NCBI GenBank assembly: GCA_964392915.1
Contig: CAYMRS010000004.1
Coordinates: 23,970 to 87,969, forward strand
From: JAAYUK01 sp964392915
Lineage (GTDB): Bacteria; Nitrospirota; Thermodesulfovibrionia; Thermodesulfovibrionales; Dissulfurispiraceae
Direction of reading: 5' to 3'
DNA length: 64,000 nucleotides
How positions within the stretch are numbered: position 1 is the first letter of the stretch; each line of letters starts with the position of its first letter. Shown here one piece after another: positions 1 to 8,118 of this stretch. A model generated the notes under the pieces. The model saw nothing but the letters and a program-made list of their open reading frames with translations, did no database searches and was not told the origin of the DNA. A program made the translations under genes and the position numbers.

Positions 1-720
1 CCACGGCCGGATCACCGCGCCACGTCCGAGCATCAGGCCATCGGCTCCGGTCGTACGCAAGCAGTTTTCGGCATCTTCTACCGAGAATATCCCGCCATTG
101 ACGATAACCGGAATTCTGACCCATTGTTTCACTTTCGCAACCCACTCCCATCTCGGCTTTCGCGCAAAAGACTCGTCCCTGAGCCGCGCATGGACCGAAA
201 CCATATCAATGCCCTCATCTGAAAGCATGGTGCAAAATGCCCTTAATCTGTGCTCGTCGAGTTCGTTGCCGAGCCGGATTTTTGCGGTCAGGGGAAGATG
301 GGTGAGCTTCCGCGCTTCGGCCACAATACTGCGGACCAGTTCCGGCTGTTCCATCAGCTTGGCACCGGCGCCGGCCTTGCTCACCGTGGGAGCCGGGCAG
401 CCCATGTTCAGGTCAATCGCATCTGCATTCAGCTTATGCAGAGCATTGATAGCAAGCGGCAGTTCTCCGACCGAAGAGAGCAGGAGCTGATAGGAGAGCG
501 GTTTTTCCGCCTCGGTCCTGATCAGCCATGGCGAAAGCCGGGGATTTTCGGCCGGCAAACGCCTTGCCGCGAGCATCTCTGTTGACAAAAGACCGACCCC
601 GCCGAATCTGCCCATGATCTGCCGAAGCGCGCTGTGAGTAAGGCCTGCCATAGGTGCCAGAAGCAAGGGGGGAGAGACTTCGAGATTTCGAATCTGAAGA
701 TGGCGCAGGGGTGTCTGCAT
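1..720 (-). CDS. tRNA-dihydrouridine synthase (Dus family), 3' end cut by window edge
   Basis: Reduces uridine to dihydrouridine in the tRNA D-loop using FMN and NADPH. The reverse-strand translation starts at the ATG at 720 and runs 240 codons to the window edge without a stop. It shows the N-terminal LLAPMAGLTHSALR segment (about residues 20-34), the family motif NMGCPAP (about 105-111, the usual site of the conserved Cys) followed by GAGAKLM, and the phosphate-binding regions VNGGI and GLMLGRGA near the visible end. The start overlaps the stop of the upstream membrane-protein gene by one base (TAATG), so it is translationally coupled to the rho/kinase/regulator run. Which Dus subfamily it belongs to cannot be told from this part. 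Confidence 0.9.
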   Translation of the reverse strand, partial: MQTPLRHLQIRNLEVSPPLLLAPMAGLTHSALRQIMGRFGGVGLLSTEMLAARRLPAENPRLSPWLIRTEAEKPLSYQLLLSSVGELPLAINALHKLNADAIDLNMGCPAPTVSKAGAGAKLMEQPELVRSIVAEARKLTHLPLTAKIRLGNELDEHRLRAFCTMLSDEGIDMVSVHARLRDESFARKPRWEWVAKVKQWVRIPVIVNGGIFSVEDAENCLRTTGADGLMLGRGAVIRPW

Positions 721-1004
721 TATTCTGAAAGCAGGATTCTGAAAAACCGGCGGACAATGCGGACAAACACCACACCCGCTCCCGCTCCGATGGCAGCGAT
801 GCTCAGCACCGCAAGAGCCGCTCCCAACAGAGCAGGAGCGCTATCGGCGCTAATCTGTGCATTGAACAGTGAGTTCAGATCCCGCGCAACCGCTTCACGC
901 CAGCTGGAGCCGGCTGCCTCGCCCAGAAGCAGGTCCATGCCAAGAGCAATTGCCAGACCGATGAGCCCTCCGCATGCCGCCCCAACAGAATCCCATCGGT
1001 TCAT
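720..1004 (-). CDS. Small two-helix membrane protein, unknown function
   Basis: A 94-residue protein with two hydrophobic segments (about residues 9-28 and 58-83) separated by a charged amphipathic stretch (SSWREAVARDLNSLFNAQ) and ending in a basic RIVRRFFRILL tail. No family is recognised. The start overlaps the stop of the response-regulator gene by four bases (ATGA) and its stop overlaps the dus start, so it is wedged inside an operon. Good coupling on both sides is the main argument that it is real. A link to the signalling pair upstream is only an inference from position. Confidence 0.7.
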   Translation of the reverse strand: MNRWDSVGAACGGLIGLAIALGMDLLLGEAAGSSWREAVARDLNSLFNAQISADSAPALLGAALAVLSIAAIGAGAGVVFVRIVRRFFRILLSE

Positions 1005-2359
1005 GCGCTTTCGATGCCGTATTTTTTCAATTTTCGGTAAAGCGTCGCGAGATCGATTCCCAGGGCTTTCGCGGTAGCTTCCTTGTCGCTGCCCTGCGCC
1101 TTGAAGGTTGACTGCAGAAGATGGTGTTCATAATTGTTCAGGCAGACTTTCAGTGACGAACAACTGACCGCAGTGCGACTGCCGCCGATTTTATCGGGAA
1201 GATCCGTTGTCATAAGGATCTGGTTGTCAGTAAGCACAACGGCCCGTTCAATAACATTTTTCAGCTCACGCACATTGCCGGGCCAGCGATATTCGAGCAG
1301 TGCAGCCAGAGCTTCCGGGTCGATTCCGGTCACCTTCTTCTGATGCTCTTCAACAAAGGTGCGAACAAAATGTTTTGCCATCATTTCTACGTCTTCAGGG
1401 CGCTCACGCAACGGGGGAACCTTTATTTCAATGACATTCAGGCGCCAGTAGAGATCTTCCCGGAACTGCCCGTTTTTGAGTCGGGCGTCAATGTCCACAT
1501 TTGTCGCAGAGACTATCCGCACATCAACCAGCCGCGGCCGGGTGTCGCCGAGGGCGTGGACTTCGCCGGTTTCCAGGACTTTCAGCAATTTCGCCTGCAG
1601 CGTCGGGGGCATATCGCCGATTTCATCAAGAAACAGCGTGCCCTGATGAGCCAGTGCGATAAGGCCGAGCTTGTCGGCAACCGCGCCGGTAAAAGCGCCT
1701 TTTTTAAATCCGAACAGTTCCGACTCGAGCAGACCTTCCGGGATTGCCGAGCAGTTTATTGAAATAAAAGGCTTGTCGCGCCGCGGGCTGTTGCAGTGAA
1801 TGAGTTCCGCGATAAGCCCTTTGCCGGTGCCGCTTTCGCCGAGAATGATGATATTGCTCTTGGTGGGAATGACTTTTTCGAGAGTCTCGACAATGCGTAT
1901 CATTGATTCAGCGTTCGCAACGAAATCGCGGCAGGCTATGCGCTGGCTGATCTGCTGCCGAAGGGCGCTGTTTTCCTGCATAATCCTTCGCTGTTCAAGA
2001 ATGCGCCGCACGGTGATCTTGATCTCTTCATTCAAAAATGGCTTCATGATGTATTCAGCCGCGCCATGCTTCATCGCCTCAACCGCCGACTCTATCGTTC
2101 CAAAAGCCGTCATGATGACGACCGGCATATCCGCCGCAAGAGAACGCGCTCGCTTCAGAACGCCCATCCCGTCAATTTTGCCCATTTTCAGGTCAGTGAT
2201 CACCATCTCGTACTGATGTTTCTCGAGATTTGCAATACCTTCTTCGCCGCTGCTTGCACAGGTTATCTGATAGCCCTGCCGGTTGAGCAGAAACGCAAGT
2301 GCCTTGCAGATGTCCGCCTCGTCGTCAATGATTAAAATGCGTGGCTGCATGTTCTTCAA
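1001..2359 (-). CDS. Sigma-54-dependent response regulator (NtrC family)
   Basis: A 452-residue bacterial enhancer-binding protein. It has a receiver domain (residues 6-118, acidic pocket DDE at 12-14, phospho-acceptor Asp56 in VITDLKMG, Lys106 in IMKPF) and an AAA+ sigma-54 interaction domain with Walker A GESGTGKG (174-181), the sigma-54 loop GAFTGA (221-226) and LFLDEIGDMP. A Fis-type helix-turn-helix lies at about 405-448 (KEATAKALGIDLATLYRKLKK). It would activate sigma-54 promoters when phosphorylated. Its start overlaps the stop of the adjacent sensor kinase by four bases, so the two form a two-component pair. The regulon is unknown; I did not locate a convincing -24/-12 promoter nearby. 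Confidence 0.95.
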   Translation of the reverse strand: MKNMQPRILIIDDEADICKALAFLLNRQGYQITCASSGEEGIANLEKHQYEMVITDLKMGKIDGMGVLKRARSLAADMPVVIMTAFGTIESAVEAMKHGAAEYIMKPFLNEEIKITVRRILEQRRIMQENSALRQQISQRIACRDFVANAESMIRIVETLEKVIPTKSNIIILGESGTGKGLIAELIHCNSPRRDKPFISINCSAIPEGLLESELFGFKKGAFTGAVADKLGLIALAHQGTLFLDEIGDMPPTLQAKLLKVLETGEVHALGDTRPRLVDVRIVSATNVDIDARLKNGQFREDLYWRLNVIEIKVPPLRERPEDVEMMAKHFVRTFVEEHQKKVTGIDPEALAALLEYRWPGNVRELKNVIERAVVLTDNQILMTTDLPDKIGGSRTAVSCSSLKVCLNNYEHHLLQSTFKAQGSDKEATAKALGIDLATLYRKLKKYGIESA

Positions 2360-4389
2360 CTCCTCCTTGCCGGAAGCCGGATGGTAAAGGTTGTGCCGTG
2401 GCCAACCTCGCTCTCGACCGTCATCGTCCCGTTCATTTTTCTGAGCATGGTATAACTAACCGAAAGACCAAGGCCCGTGCCTTTTTCCTTTGTGGTGTAA
2501 AAGGGGTCAAAGATGCGGGAAATATCTTCAGGGGAGATGCCGATGCCGGTATCCCGAAATTTTACGCGGATTTCATCTCCCCTGAGTACGCTGCTTACGC
2601 TGAGAGTACCGCCATCGGGCATCGCATCTATTGCATTCAGGATCAGGTTGACAAAGACCTGCGAGAGTTGGTTGCCGTCGACCAGGATGCAGGGCAGTTC
2701 GGGCGCGAGGTCGCTGACAATCGCGATGTCTTTAGCCCGCTTGTCATATTGAATGAGATTGATTGAGGTCTCGATGATGTCGTTAATCTGGCACTCCTTC
2801 GGCTCGCCAACAGGCATTTTTGAGAATCCCGACAGCTGCTTGAGCGTTTCCGTAATACGGTTTACATGGAAACAGATGGTCCGCAGGCTGTCCTTTTTGA
2901 AGTCATCTTCCTCAATCTCCTGAAGAATCTGGACAAAGGAAAAGATGGACGTGAGCGGATTGCCGATTTCGTGGGCGATGCCCGCGGCAAGGCGGCCAAC
3001 CGCGGCGAGCTTCTCCGAGTTGCTCAACTGCTCTTCCATGCGCCGTATCTCGGTGACATCGTGGATCAGGCGGATGTAGCCGATGACCTCTCCGAGATCA
3101 TCGCGCACAGGGGCTGTGGCGACCTGGAAATGGCGGCCCTTCTTCCCGAACATGTCGGACATTATAACGGTCTGGATACTCTTGTCTTCATGTGAACCTG
3201 AAACATGGCAATCGGCGCAGAGTTCCTCACACGACTTTCCGATAATGCTTGCCCCCGCCATTTCTTCCATGAACTGGTTTGTCCACTGCACGACCCCTTT
3301 CCGGTCAAGAAGCATAATCCCCGAGCCGATGGCGCTCACGATGCTGTTCAGCTTCTCTTTCTCGCTGAAGAGTTCGGACGTGCGCATCCGCACTTTGTCC
3401 TCAAGCTCATGCGCGTAAACCTCCATCTGCTTCTGCCGCTTCTCGACCTCTTCCGACTGCACGCGCTTGCGGTTGAAATAAATGAGCGCTGTTGAAACCG
3501 TTATGGTGGTGGCGAGGATGGAAATAATCAGATAGGAATAAAAAGTCATGCTTTTCCGGGTGGTCGCGGTAATTTCCGACACCGGAGCTGACACAAATAC
3601 AATCCATGAGTCGGCTACTGCCGGTTTTGAGAACGCTATGATGCGATCTTCGCCGGAGGGAGCGACAAATCGGCCCTGCGGTCCGAACTCGCCGCGTACG
3701 ATATCCTGCCAAAGATTGAAGCTGAGGTGACAGCTTGTGCAGGAGAACTCGGTTTTATGGATATTTTTGCCCACCATCGTCGGCTGGGACGGATGAAAGA
3801 CCAGGGTGCCGCTGCTGTCCAGCAGGTACAGGTTCCCCTTCCCGTGCTGACTCAGTTCGTTGATATAGTGGGAGGCAATATTGCTCATGCTGAACGAGAC
3901 CACAATGATGGCAGTCCGCACCTTTTTGTGAACTGCCGGGGCGATGATATGAATGGCTTTAGGCGTCTCCAGAAGACTGGCGGACATGTCGGGAGTGGTC
4001 GCGGCGGTGTCTATAATCAGCGGCAGAACGCCCTCCAGTCTTCGGGGGTCGCCGCCACTAAAATGTACTATTCCCGCCGGCGAGAGAATGGCAAGGTCTA
4101 TCTTGATATCGGGAGCATCTGCAGAGATCCTTTCCGAAAGCGCCGAGCCGTCTTTGAGTGAACATGCCGTCAGCTCACACAGCTGCGCGGCGGCAGCGAT
4201 GGTTCGTTCGCGCAGCAGATTTACATGATTGCTGATGTTGCTTGCCAGAGCGTCGGCAATCAGAAGCTGCTGCTTGTTGAACTCTTCAGCGATTTCTATC
4301 TGCAGGGACTGCTGGAAGAAAATGTTCAGCGAAATCAGGATTGATACAATCAGAACGAGAACGCTGATAATGAGGAAGTGAGCCTTCAT
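2356..4389 (-). CDS. Membrane sensor histidine kinase with periplasmic CXXCH motif
   Basis: A 677-residue kinase, partner of the NtrC-type regulator. TM1 lies at about residues 5-25, a periplasmic sensory region at 26-284, TM2 at about 285-305, a coiled coil at 308-350, a PAS domain at about 350-448, HisKA with phospho-acceptor His473 (AGIAHEIGNPL), and an HATPase domain with N box NLILNAIDAM, G1 DTGIGI and G2 GTGLGLS. The periplasmic region carries SCTSCH (217-221), a canonical c-type heme attachment motif, followed by a Cache-like tail. A second cluster, CEELCADCH, sits in the cytoplasmic PAS domain and could bind metal or react with thiols. A redox or gas signal is therefore likely, but heme binding is inferred from motif and topology. 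Confidence 0.92.
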   Translation of the reverse strand: MKAHFLIISVLVLIVSILISLNIFFQQSLQIEIAEEFNKQQLLIADALASNISNHVNLLRERTIAAAAQLCELTACSLKDGSALSERISADAPDIKIDLAILSPAGIVHFSGGDPRRLEGVLPLIIDTAATTPDMSASLLETPKAIHIIAPAVHKKVRTAIIVVSFSMSNIASHYINELSQHGKGNLYLLDSSGTLVFHPSQPTMVGKNIHKTEFSCTSCHLSFNLWQDIVRGEFGPQGRFVAPSGEDRIIAFSKPAVADSWIVFVSAPVSEITATTRKSMTFYSYLIISILATTITVSTALIYFNRKRVQSEEVEKRQKQMEVYAHELEDKVRMRTSELFSEKEKLNSIVSAIGSGIMLLDRKGVVQWTNQFMEEMAGASIIGKSCEELCADCHVSGSHEDKSIQTVIMSDMFGKKGRHFQVATAPVRDDLGEVIGYIRLIHDVTEIRRMEEQLSNSEKLAAVGRLAAGIAHEIGNPLTSIFSFVQILQEIEEDDFKKDSLRTICFHVNRITETLKQLSGFSKMPVGEPKECQINDIIETSINLIQYDKRAKDIAIVSDLAPELPCILVDGNQLSQVFVNLILNAIDAMPDGGTLSVSSVLRGDEIRVKFRDTGIGISPEDISRIFDPFYTTKEKGTGLGLSVSYTMLRKMNGTMTVESEVGHGTTFTIRLPARRS

Positions 4390-4453
4390 AGCTTCAACTA
4401 TAACAGGAATCGGGATGCGGGGAAAAGATCAGGACTCATGTGGCAACGAGCAG

Positions 4454-4870
4454 TTAGCCGCTTCGGGCGGGCGGGATTGTAACTATCAGTTTCGCGTCCG
4501 CCTCGGCAAGCAGGCTGCCGGTTTCACTGTCAATAAGGCGAGCCGCTCCCTCCAGCATACGCGGGTTCCGGCGCGTCAGCTCCCCTTCGGCCCGGACGGC
4601 GCGCGCAACTGGAACCGGTTTTCTGAAGCGGACCCGAAGTTCCGCGGTCACCGCAAAAATATCTTCCGCCATGGCGGCATGAATCATCATCTCGTCGAGC
4701 ACCGCCGCGATAATGCCCCCGTGGACAATGTTCCTGTAGCCCTGAAATTGTTTGGCAGGAGCGAATTCCGCGAATACCTTTGAGCCGTCACGTTTGACGG
4801 TGAGATGGAGGCCGCAGGGATTCCCGCTGCCGCAGACAAAACAGAACTGGTCGTCTTCCAGTTCCAGCAT
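4454..4870 (-). CDS. PaaI-like hotdog-fold thioesterase
   Basis: A 138-residue single-domain hotdog protein. The motif HGGIIAAVLDEMM (about residues 50-62) is the conserved helix of PaaI/YbgC-type acyl-CoA thioesterases, with the Asp as presumed catalytic residue. The N-terminal CFVCGSGNPCGLHL pattern is common in the 4HB-type PaaI subgroup. It likely hydrolyses an acyl- or aryl-CoA thioester; the substrate cannot be deduced. It lies 2 bp downstream of rho and 64 bp upstream of the sensor kinase, so it is probably cotranscribed with both. Confidence 0.85.
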   Translation of the reverse strand: MLELEDDQFCFVCGSGNPCGLHLTVKRDGSKVFAEFAPAKQFQGYRNIVHGGIIAAVLDEMMIHAAMAEDIFAVTAELRVRFRKPVPVARAVRAEGELTRRNPRMLEGAARLIDSETGSLLAEADAKLIVTIPPARSG

Positions 4871-4872
4871 CG

Positions 4873-6135
4873 CTACTTGTTCATCATCTCAAGAAATTCC
4901 TTGTTGCTCTTGGATGACTTCAGTTTGCTCAGGAGAAACTCCATGCTTTCCACCGTGCTGAGCGGATTCAGGACTTTTCTCAGGATCCACATCTTGTTCA
5001 GCACATCGGCATCAACCAGCAGTTCCTCTTTCCGGGTGCCGGACGCGTTGATGTCGATGCTCGGGAAGATGCGCTTGTCAACCAACTTGCGGTCGAGATG
5101 GATTTCCATGTTGCCGGTTCCCTTGAACTCTTCAAAAATGACGTCGTCCATGCGGCTGCCGGTATCGACGAGCGACGAGGCAAGGATAGTAAGGCTGCCT
5201 CCCTCTTCAATGCTTCTCGCGGTGCCGAAGAAGCGCTTCGGACGCTGTAGGGCGGTTGCGTCGAGCCCGCCTGAGAGCACCTTGCCGCTGGCCGGCGTGA
5301 TGGCGTTATAGCCGCGGGCGAGACGGGTAATGCTGTCGAGCAGAATGACAACATCCTTTCCCTCTTCGACAAGGCGCTTTGCGCGTTCAATAACCATTTC
5401 AGAGACCTGACAGTGGCGCTGCGGCACTTCGTCGAAGGTGGAACTGATAATCTCGGCTCCCGGAACCTGTCGCTTCCAGTCGGTCACTTCCTCCGGCCGC
5501 TCATCAATGAGCAGGATAATCAGGAAAATCTCATTGTGATTCGTCTTAATCGCCTTGGCAATGGACTGCAGGAGCATGGTTTTCCCGGTGCGGGGAGCCG
5601 CGACGATAAGGCCGCGCTGACCCTTGCCGATGGGGGTGATAAGGTCCATGACCCGCATGGACATATCGTTCTTGTCATGCTCCAGCATAATTTTCTCGGT
5701 CGGATAATATGGGGTCAGGTTATCGAACAGCGGCCGGAAGGTGTTCTCCTCCGGGGTTTCGTTATTGATCGCCTCGACCTTCAGCAGGGCAAAATACCGC
5801 TCGTTTTCTTTCGGCGGCCGGATCTGTCCGGAAATGTAGTCGCCGGTCCGCAGTGAAAAACGCCTGATTTGGGATGGAGAGACATAAATATCGTCGGGAG
5901 AGGGGAGGTAACTGTAATCAGGCGAGCGGAGAAAGCCGAAGCCGTCGGGCAGTATCTCGAGGACTCCCGCGCCATATACGCTGCCTGCTTTTTCTGATTG
6001 AGCCTGCAGAATCGCGAAGATAAGCTCCTGCTTGCGCATGCCGGTCGCGTTCTCGACGTTCAGGCCTTTGGCAATTTCAGTGAGCATTGAGATGGTTTTC
6101 TGCTTGAGTTCGGAAATTGAAATGTAGTTTTCCAT
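4873..6135 (-). CDS. rho: Transcription termination factor Rho
   Basis: RNA-dependent hexameric ATPase that terminates transcription. The 420-residue length is normal. It has the Rho_N domain (residues 5-47), a cold-shock RNA-binding domain (about 52-118, GVLEILPDGFGFLRSP), Walker A in GLIVAAPRTGKT (176-187), Walker B VVILLDSITRLAR, and the Q/R-loop region near the C terminus (GTGNMEIHLDR). First gene of a minus-strand run that continues through the thioesterase, sensor kinase, regulator, small membrane protein and dus. The reading frame opens after a roughly 180-base leader from the best promoter candidate, consistent with the autogenous control known for rho, though I see no specific attenuator. 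Confidence 0.98.
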   Translation of the reverse strand: MENYISISELKQKTISMLTEIAKGLNVENATGMRKQELIFAILQAQSEKAGSVYGAGVLEILPDGFGFLRSPDYSYLPSPDDIYVSPSQIRRFSLRTGDYISGQIRPPKENERYFALLKVEAINNETPEENTFRPLFDNLTPYYPTEKIMLEHDKNDMSMRVMDLITPIGKGQRGLIVAAPRTGKTMLLQSIAKAIKTNHNEIFLIILLIDERPEEVTDWKRQVPGAEIISSTFDEVPQRHCQVSEMVIERAKRLVEEGKDVVILLDSITRLARGYNAITPASGKVLSGGLDATALQRPKRFFGTARSIEEGGSLTILASSLVDTGSRMDDVIFEEFKGTGNMEIHLDRKLVDKRIFPSIDINASGTRKEELLVDADVLNKMWILRKVLNPLSTVESMEFLLSKLKSSKSNKEFLEMMNK

Positions 6136-6287
6136 GTGGTGTCCCTCTCCAGGAAGTGCTTTTCTTGAATGTTGCTACGCGCGCATATTTGCGGGCGGAT
6201 ATTGATTTGGATGTTCGGTTGTACCGTTTAGATCTTTTTTATGAAGTATCCCTGAACAGGAGGGATTGAGCAGAACTCTCGCCAAAT

Positions 6288-6316
6288 AGCTTACATCAAG
6301 CTTTTTTGTTTGTCAA
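6288..6316 (-). promoter_or_regulatory. Candidate rho promoter
   Basis: Reading the minus strand, TTGACA (6311-6316) is followed after 17 bases by TAAGCT (6288-6293). A second TTGACA lies just upstream. The -35 is perfect and the -10 is weak. It is the best sigma-70-like candidate upstream of rho; position and spacing are the only support. Confidence 0.35.
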
Positions 6317-6450
6317 CAGAGCGTGAATCGTTTGTCAAGGCAAAGTAGAAATGTCCTCTTTTGGGCAAGAGAGAGATGTCCGGTTTCATGTAGCCGCCAA
6401 AGGCGGAGATGAGTCAGTGCACCGTATAACAGGCAATCGTTTCTTTGCAT

Positions 6451-6515
6451 GAAAAACCTATGACACTCCTTGTCGGAGGTCACCTTTTACAATATATATA
6501 TTGACAATGGGGAGG
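6451..6515 (+). repeat. Upstream repeat, copy 1 (TGACACTCC family)
   Basis: Begins GAAAAACCTATGACACTCC and continues through TTTTACAATATATATATTG. The same order of blocks (AAACCTRTGACACTCC, a GG-rich spacer, TTTTACAATA) recurs at 9781 and 16123, and more loosely at 15881, each time upstream of an accessory gene. It could be a shared promoter region or the end of a small mobile element. Here it precedes the DUF4258-like gene by about 100 bp. Confidence 0.6.
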
Positions 6516-6595
6516 CTCCCCTCAGCGCTCAGGAAGGCTGAACGGAGGCAAGTACTGAAAGGCCGGAACCAACTCGGGAAGGGCAAGGAGGGGGT

Positions 6596-6934
6596 ATGCA
6601 GGCAACATTGACGGATCATGCGGCAATTCGGGCCGCGCAGCGGAACATCACCGGGCGCGACATCGAAATTATTGCCGCTTACGGCAGAACTATCTACTGC
6701 GGCGGCGCGGTGCATATCTTTCTGGGGGCGAAGGACCTGCCCCCGGACCTGTGCGCGGATGATTCGGTCGCCAAGCTTATCGGCACAACCGCCGTGCTGG
6801 CAAGAGAAGATCGCACCGTCATTACCGTGTACCGGAACCGGCAGGCGCTGAGCGCACTTCGCCGGAAGAGCAAGTGGGATCTCAGCAGGCGCGGGCGACG
6901 ACTCCGCTGCGCTGCACAGAAAGAGGGCGTATAA
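6596..6934 (+). CDS. DUF4258-like small protein
   Basis: A 112-residue basic protein. The N-terminal half reads HAAIRAAQRNITGRDIEI, then IAAYGR and, near residue 75, REDRTVITVYR, matching the H..R..QR.I....I pattern of DUF4258-type proteins, small folds often found near toxin-like or mobile genes. The start is supported by a strong Shine-Dalgarno (AAGGAGGGGG) directly upstream. The C terminus is Arg-rich (RRGRRLR). Function unknown; a toxin-like role is conceivable but nothing here proves it. Next gene (ARPP-1-like) starts 57 bp downstream. Confidence 0.65.
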   Translation: MQATLTDHAAIRAAQRNITGRDIEIIAAYGRTIYCGGAVHIFLGAKDLPPDLCADDSVAKLIGTTAVLAREDRTVITVYRNRQALSALRRKSKWDLSRRGRRLRCAAQKEGV

Positions 6935-6991
6935 GCATTCGTCCTCCGCCTGGTAAAAACATCGGCAACATGAGAAAAGGAGACAATACCC

Positions 6992-7951
6992 GTGCAAAAC
7001 GAAAAGAACAAATTCCCTGAACTGGATGACTTCCTCACCTCGCTCAGAATCGGCGAGGCGCAGACGCACAAGAACCTTACCGTGTATCCGGTATTTTCCG
7101 ACAAGGCCGGAAACAACGGCTATAAACTTCTGGATGAGGCAATCAAAACAGAGCTTTTCCAGGTTATGGAAGTGAGCGACGGCGGCAGCGTGCCGGATCT
7201 GAAGGTCATCAACAAGCTGGATGAGGACGTCCTCATTCTTGACGGTGAAGAGCTTGTGGGCGCCAAGCAGAACCGCATCGTGAACACCACCATCATCATT
7301 GTCAAAAGGAAAGAGATGGTTATCCCTGTTTCCTGTGTGGAGCAGGGACGTTGGTCATACAAGGGCAGGCGGTTCGTATCCAGTAAGTGGTCGCTGAGCG
7401 CCGACATCCGCAAAGAGAAGTCCAGGGCCGTCAAGGCGAACCTGCAAGAGCATGCGGCATTCAGCTCCGATCAGAGCCTTATCTGGAGCAGGATCAGCGA
7501 AAAGGCGGCAAGCCTGAACGTTGCCTGCGAAACCGGTGCAATGGGCAGCATGTATGAAACGTATGAAGGCGACCTGAAGGAATATGGGGACGCTTTCCCC
7601 GTGCAGGCCTGGCAGATAGGCTTTGTGGCTGTTATCGACGGGAAGATAGTCGGCTGCGATGTTCTGGCGCTGAAAGCCTTATTCCCGAAGGTTCTGGCAA
7701 AGATGCTGAGCGGGTATCTGCTTGATGCTGTGGAGCAGCTGCGGCATGCGCGTCCGGCCCGAAAAAGGGCGAAGGTCGCTTCGGCGGCTGACGTGCATGC
7801 TTTTTTTGACAAGGTGAAGAGTTCAAAAAAGGAAGCCTATGCGTCAGCAGGCGAAGGAACAGATATCCGGTTCGAACATTCCAGAGTCAATGGATTCGCC
7901 GTCGTCCGGGACGGAGCGGTCATCCATATGGCAGCCTTTCCGGAGAATTGA
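6992..7951 (+). CDS. ARPP-1-like domain protein
   Basis: A 319-residue soluble protein starting at GTG with a Shine-Dalgarno (AAAAGGAGA) 9 bases upstream. Characteristic blocks are LTVYPVF near the N terminus, ILDGEELVGAKQNRIVNTT, and IPVSCVEQGRWSYKG. I recognise these as the ARPP-1 family, a domain named for its genomic association with ADP-ribosylglycohydrolase and rhodanese-phosphatase families. No biochemical activity is established to my knowledge. The conserved GAKQNR and CVEQGRW blocks suggest an active or binding site. It is interesting that a dual-specificity phosphatase gene lies 9 kb downstream in the same accessory region. A 15-bp-stem hairpin follows the stop codon. Confidence 0.75.
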   Translation: MQNEKNKFPELDDFLTSLRIGEAQTHKNLTVYPVFSDKAGNNGYKLLDEAIKTELFQVMEVSDGGSVPDLKVINKLDEDVLILDGEELVGAKQNRIVNTTIIIVKRKEMVIPVSCVEQGRWSYKGRRFVSSKWSLSADIRKEKSRAVKANLQEHAAFSSDQSLIWSRISEKAASLNVACETGAMGSMYETYEGDLKEYGDAFPVQAWQIGFVAVIDGKIVGCDVLALKALFPKVLAKMLSGYLLDAVEQLRHARPARKRAKVASAADVHAFFDKVKSSKKEAYASAGEGTDIRFEHSRVNGFAVVRDGAVIHMAAFPEN

Positions 7952-7961
7952 ACAGAGCCGA

Positions 7962-7995
7962 GCGCCGGAGAGGGAGCGTTCTCCCTCTCCGGCGC
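7962..7995. terminator. Perfect 15-bp hairpin after the ARPP-1-like gene
   Basis: GCGCCGGAGAGGGAG and its exact reverse complement are separated by a CGTT tetraloop. The stem is strong enough to stall transcription, but no U-run follows on either strand, so intrinsic termination is uncertain. It could instead stabilise the mRNA 3' end or be a short palindromic repeat. Confidence 0.5.
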
Positions 7996-8118
7996 ACAAC
8001 GAACAGACGAGAGCTCCATAAAAAATGAGAACATAAAATGCCTTTTTTTCCTGTAAAATATGATCTGAATCGCCCGGACAGTGCACTTCTCTTCATCGTC
8101 AAGGAGGGTTTGGATCGT

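Larger units (their letters stand above)
6136..6595. other. Intergenic region: rho leader plus repeat debris
   Basis: A 460-bp region between divergent genes. On the minus strand it holds the rho leader. Around 6341-6390 there are two near copies of the pattern AGAAATGTCC / AGAGATGTCC about 26 bp apart, which look like a worn transposon end. From 6451 a variant of the upstream repeat described separately leads to the DUF4258-like gene. No open reading frame of credible composition was seen. Confidence 0.5.

Noticed and set aside
8038..8118. Longer start of the WYL regulator at 8038
   Set aside because: No ribosome site, while AAGGAGGG precedes the ATG at 8119.
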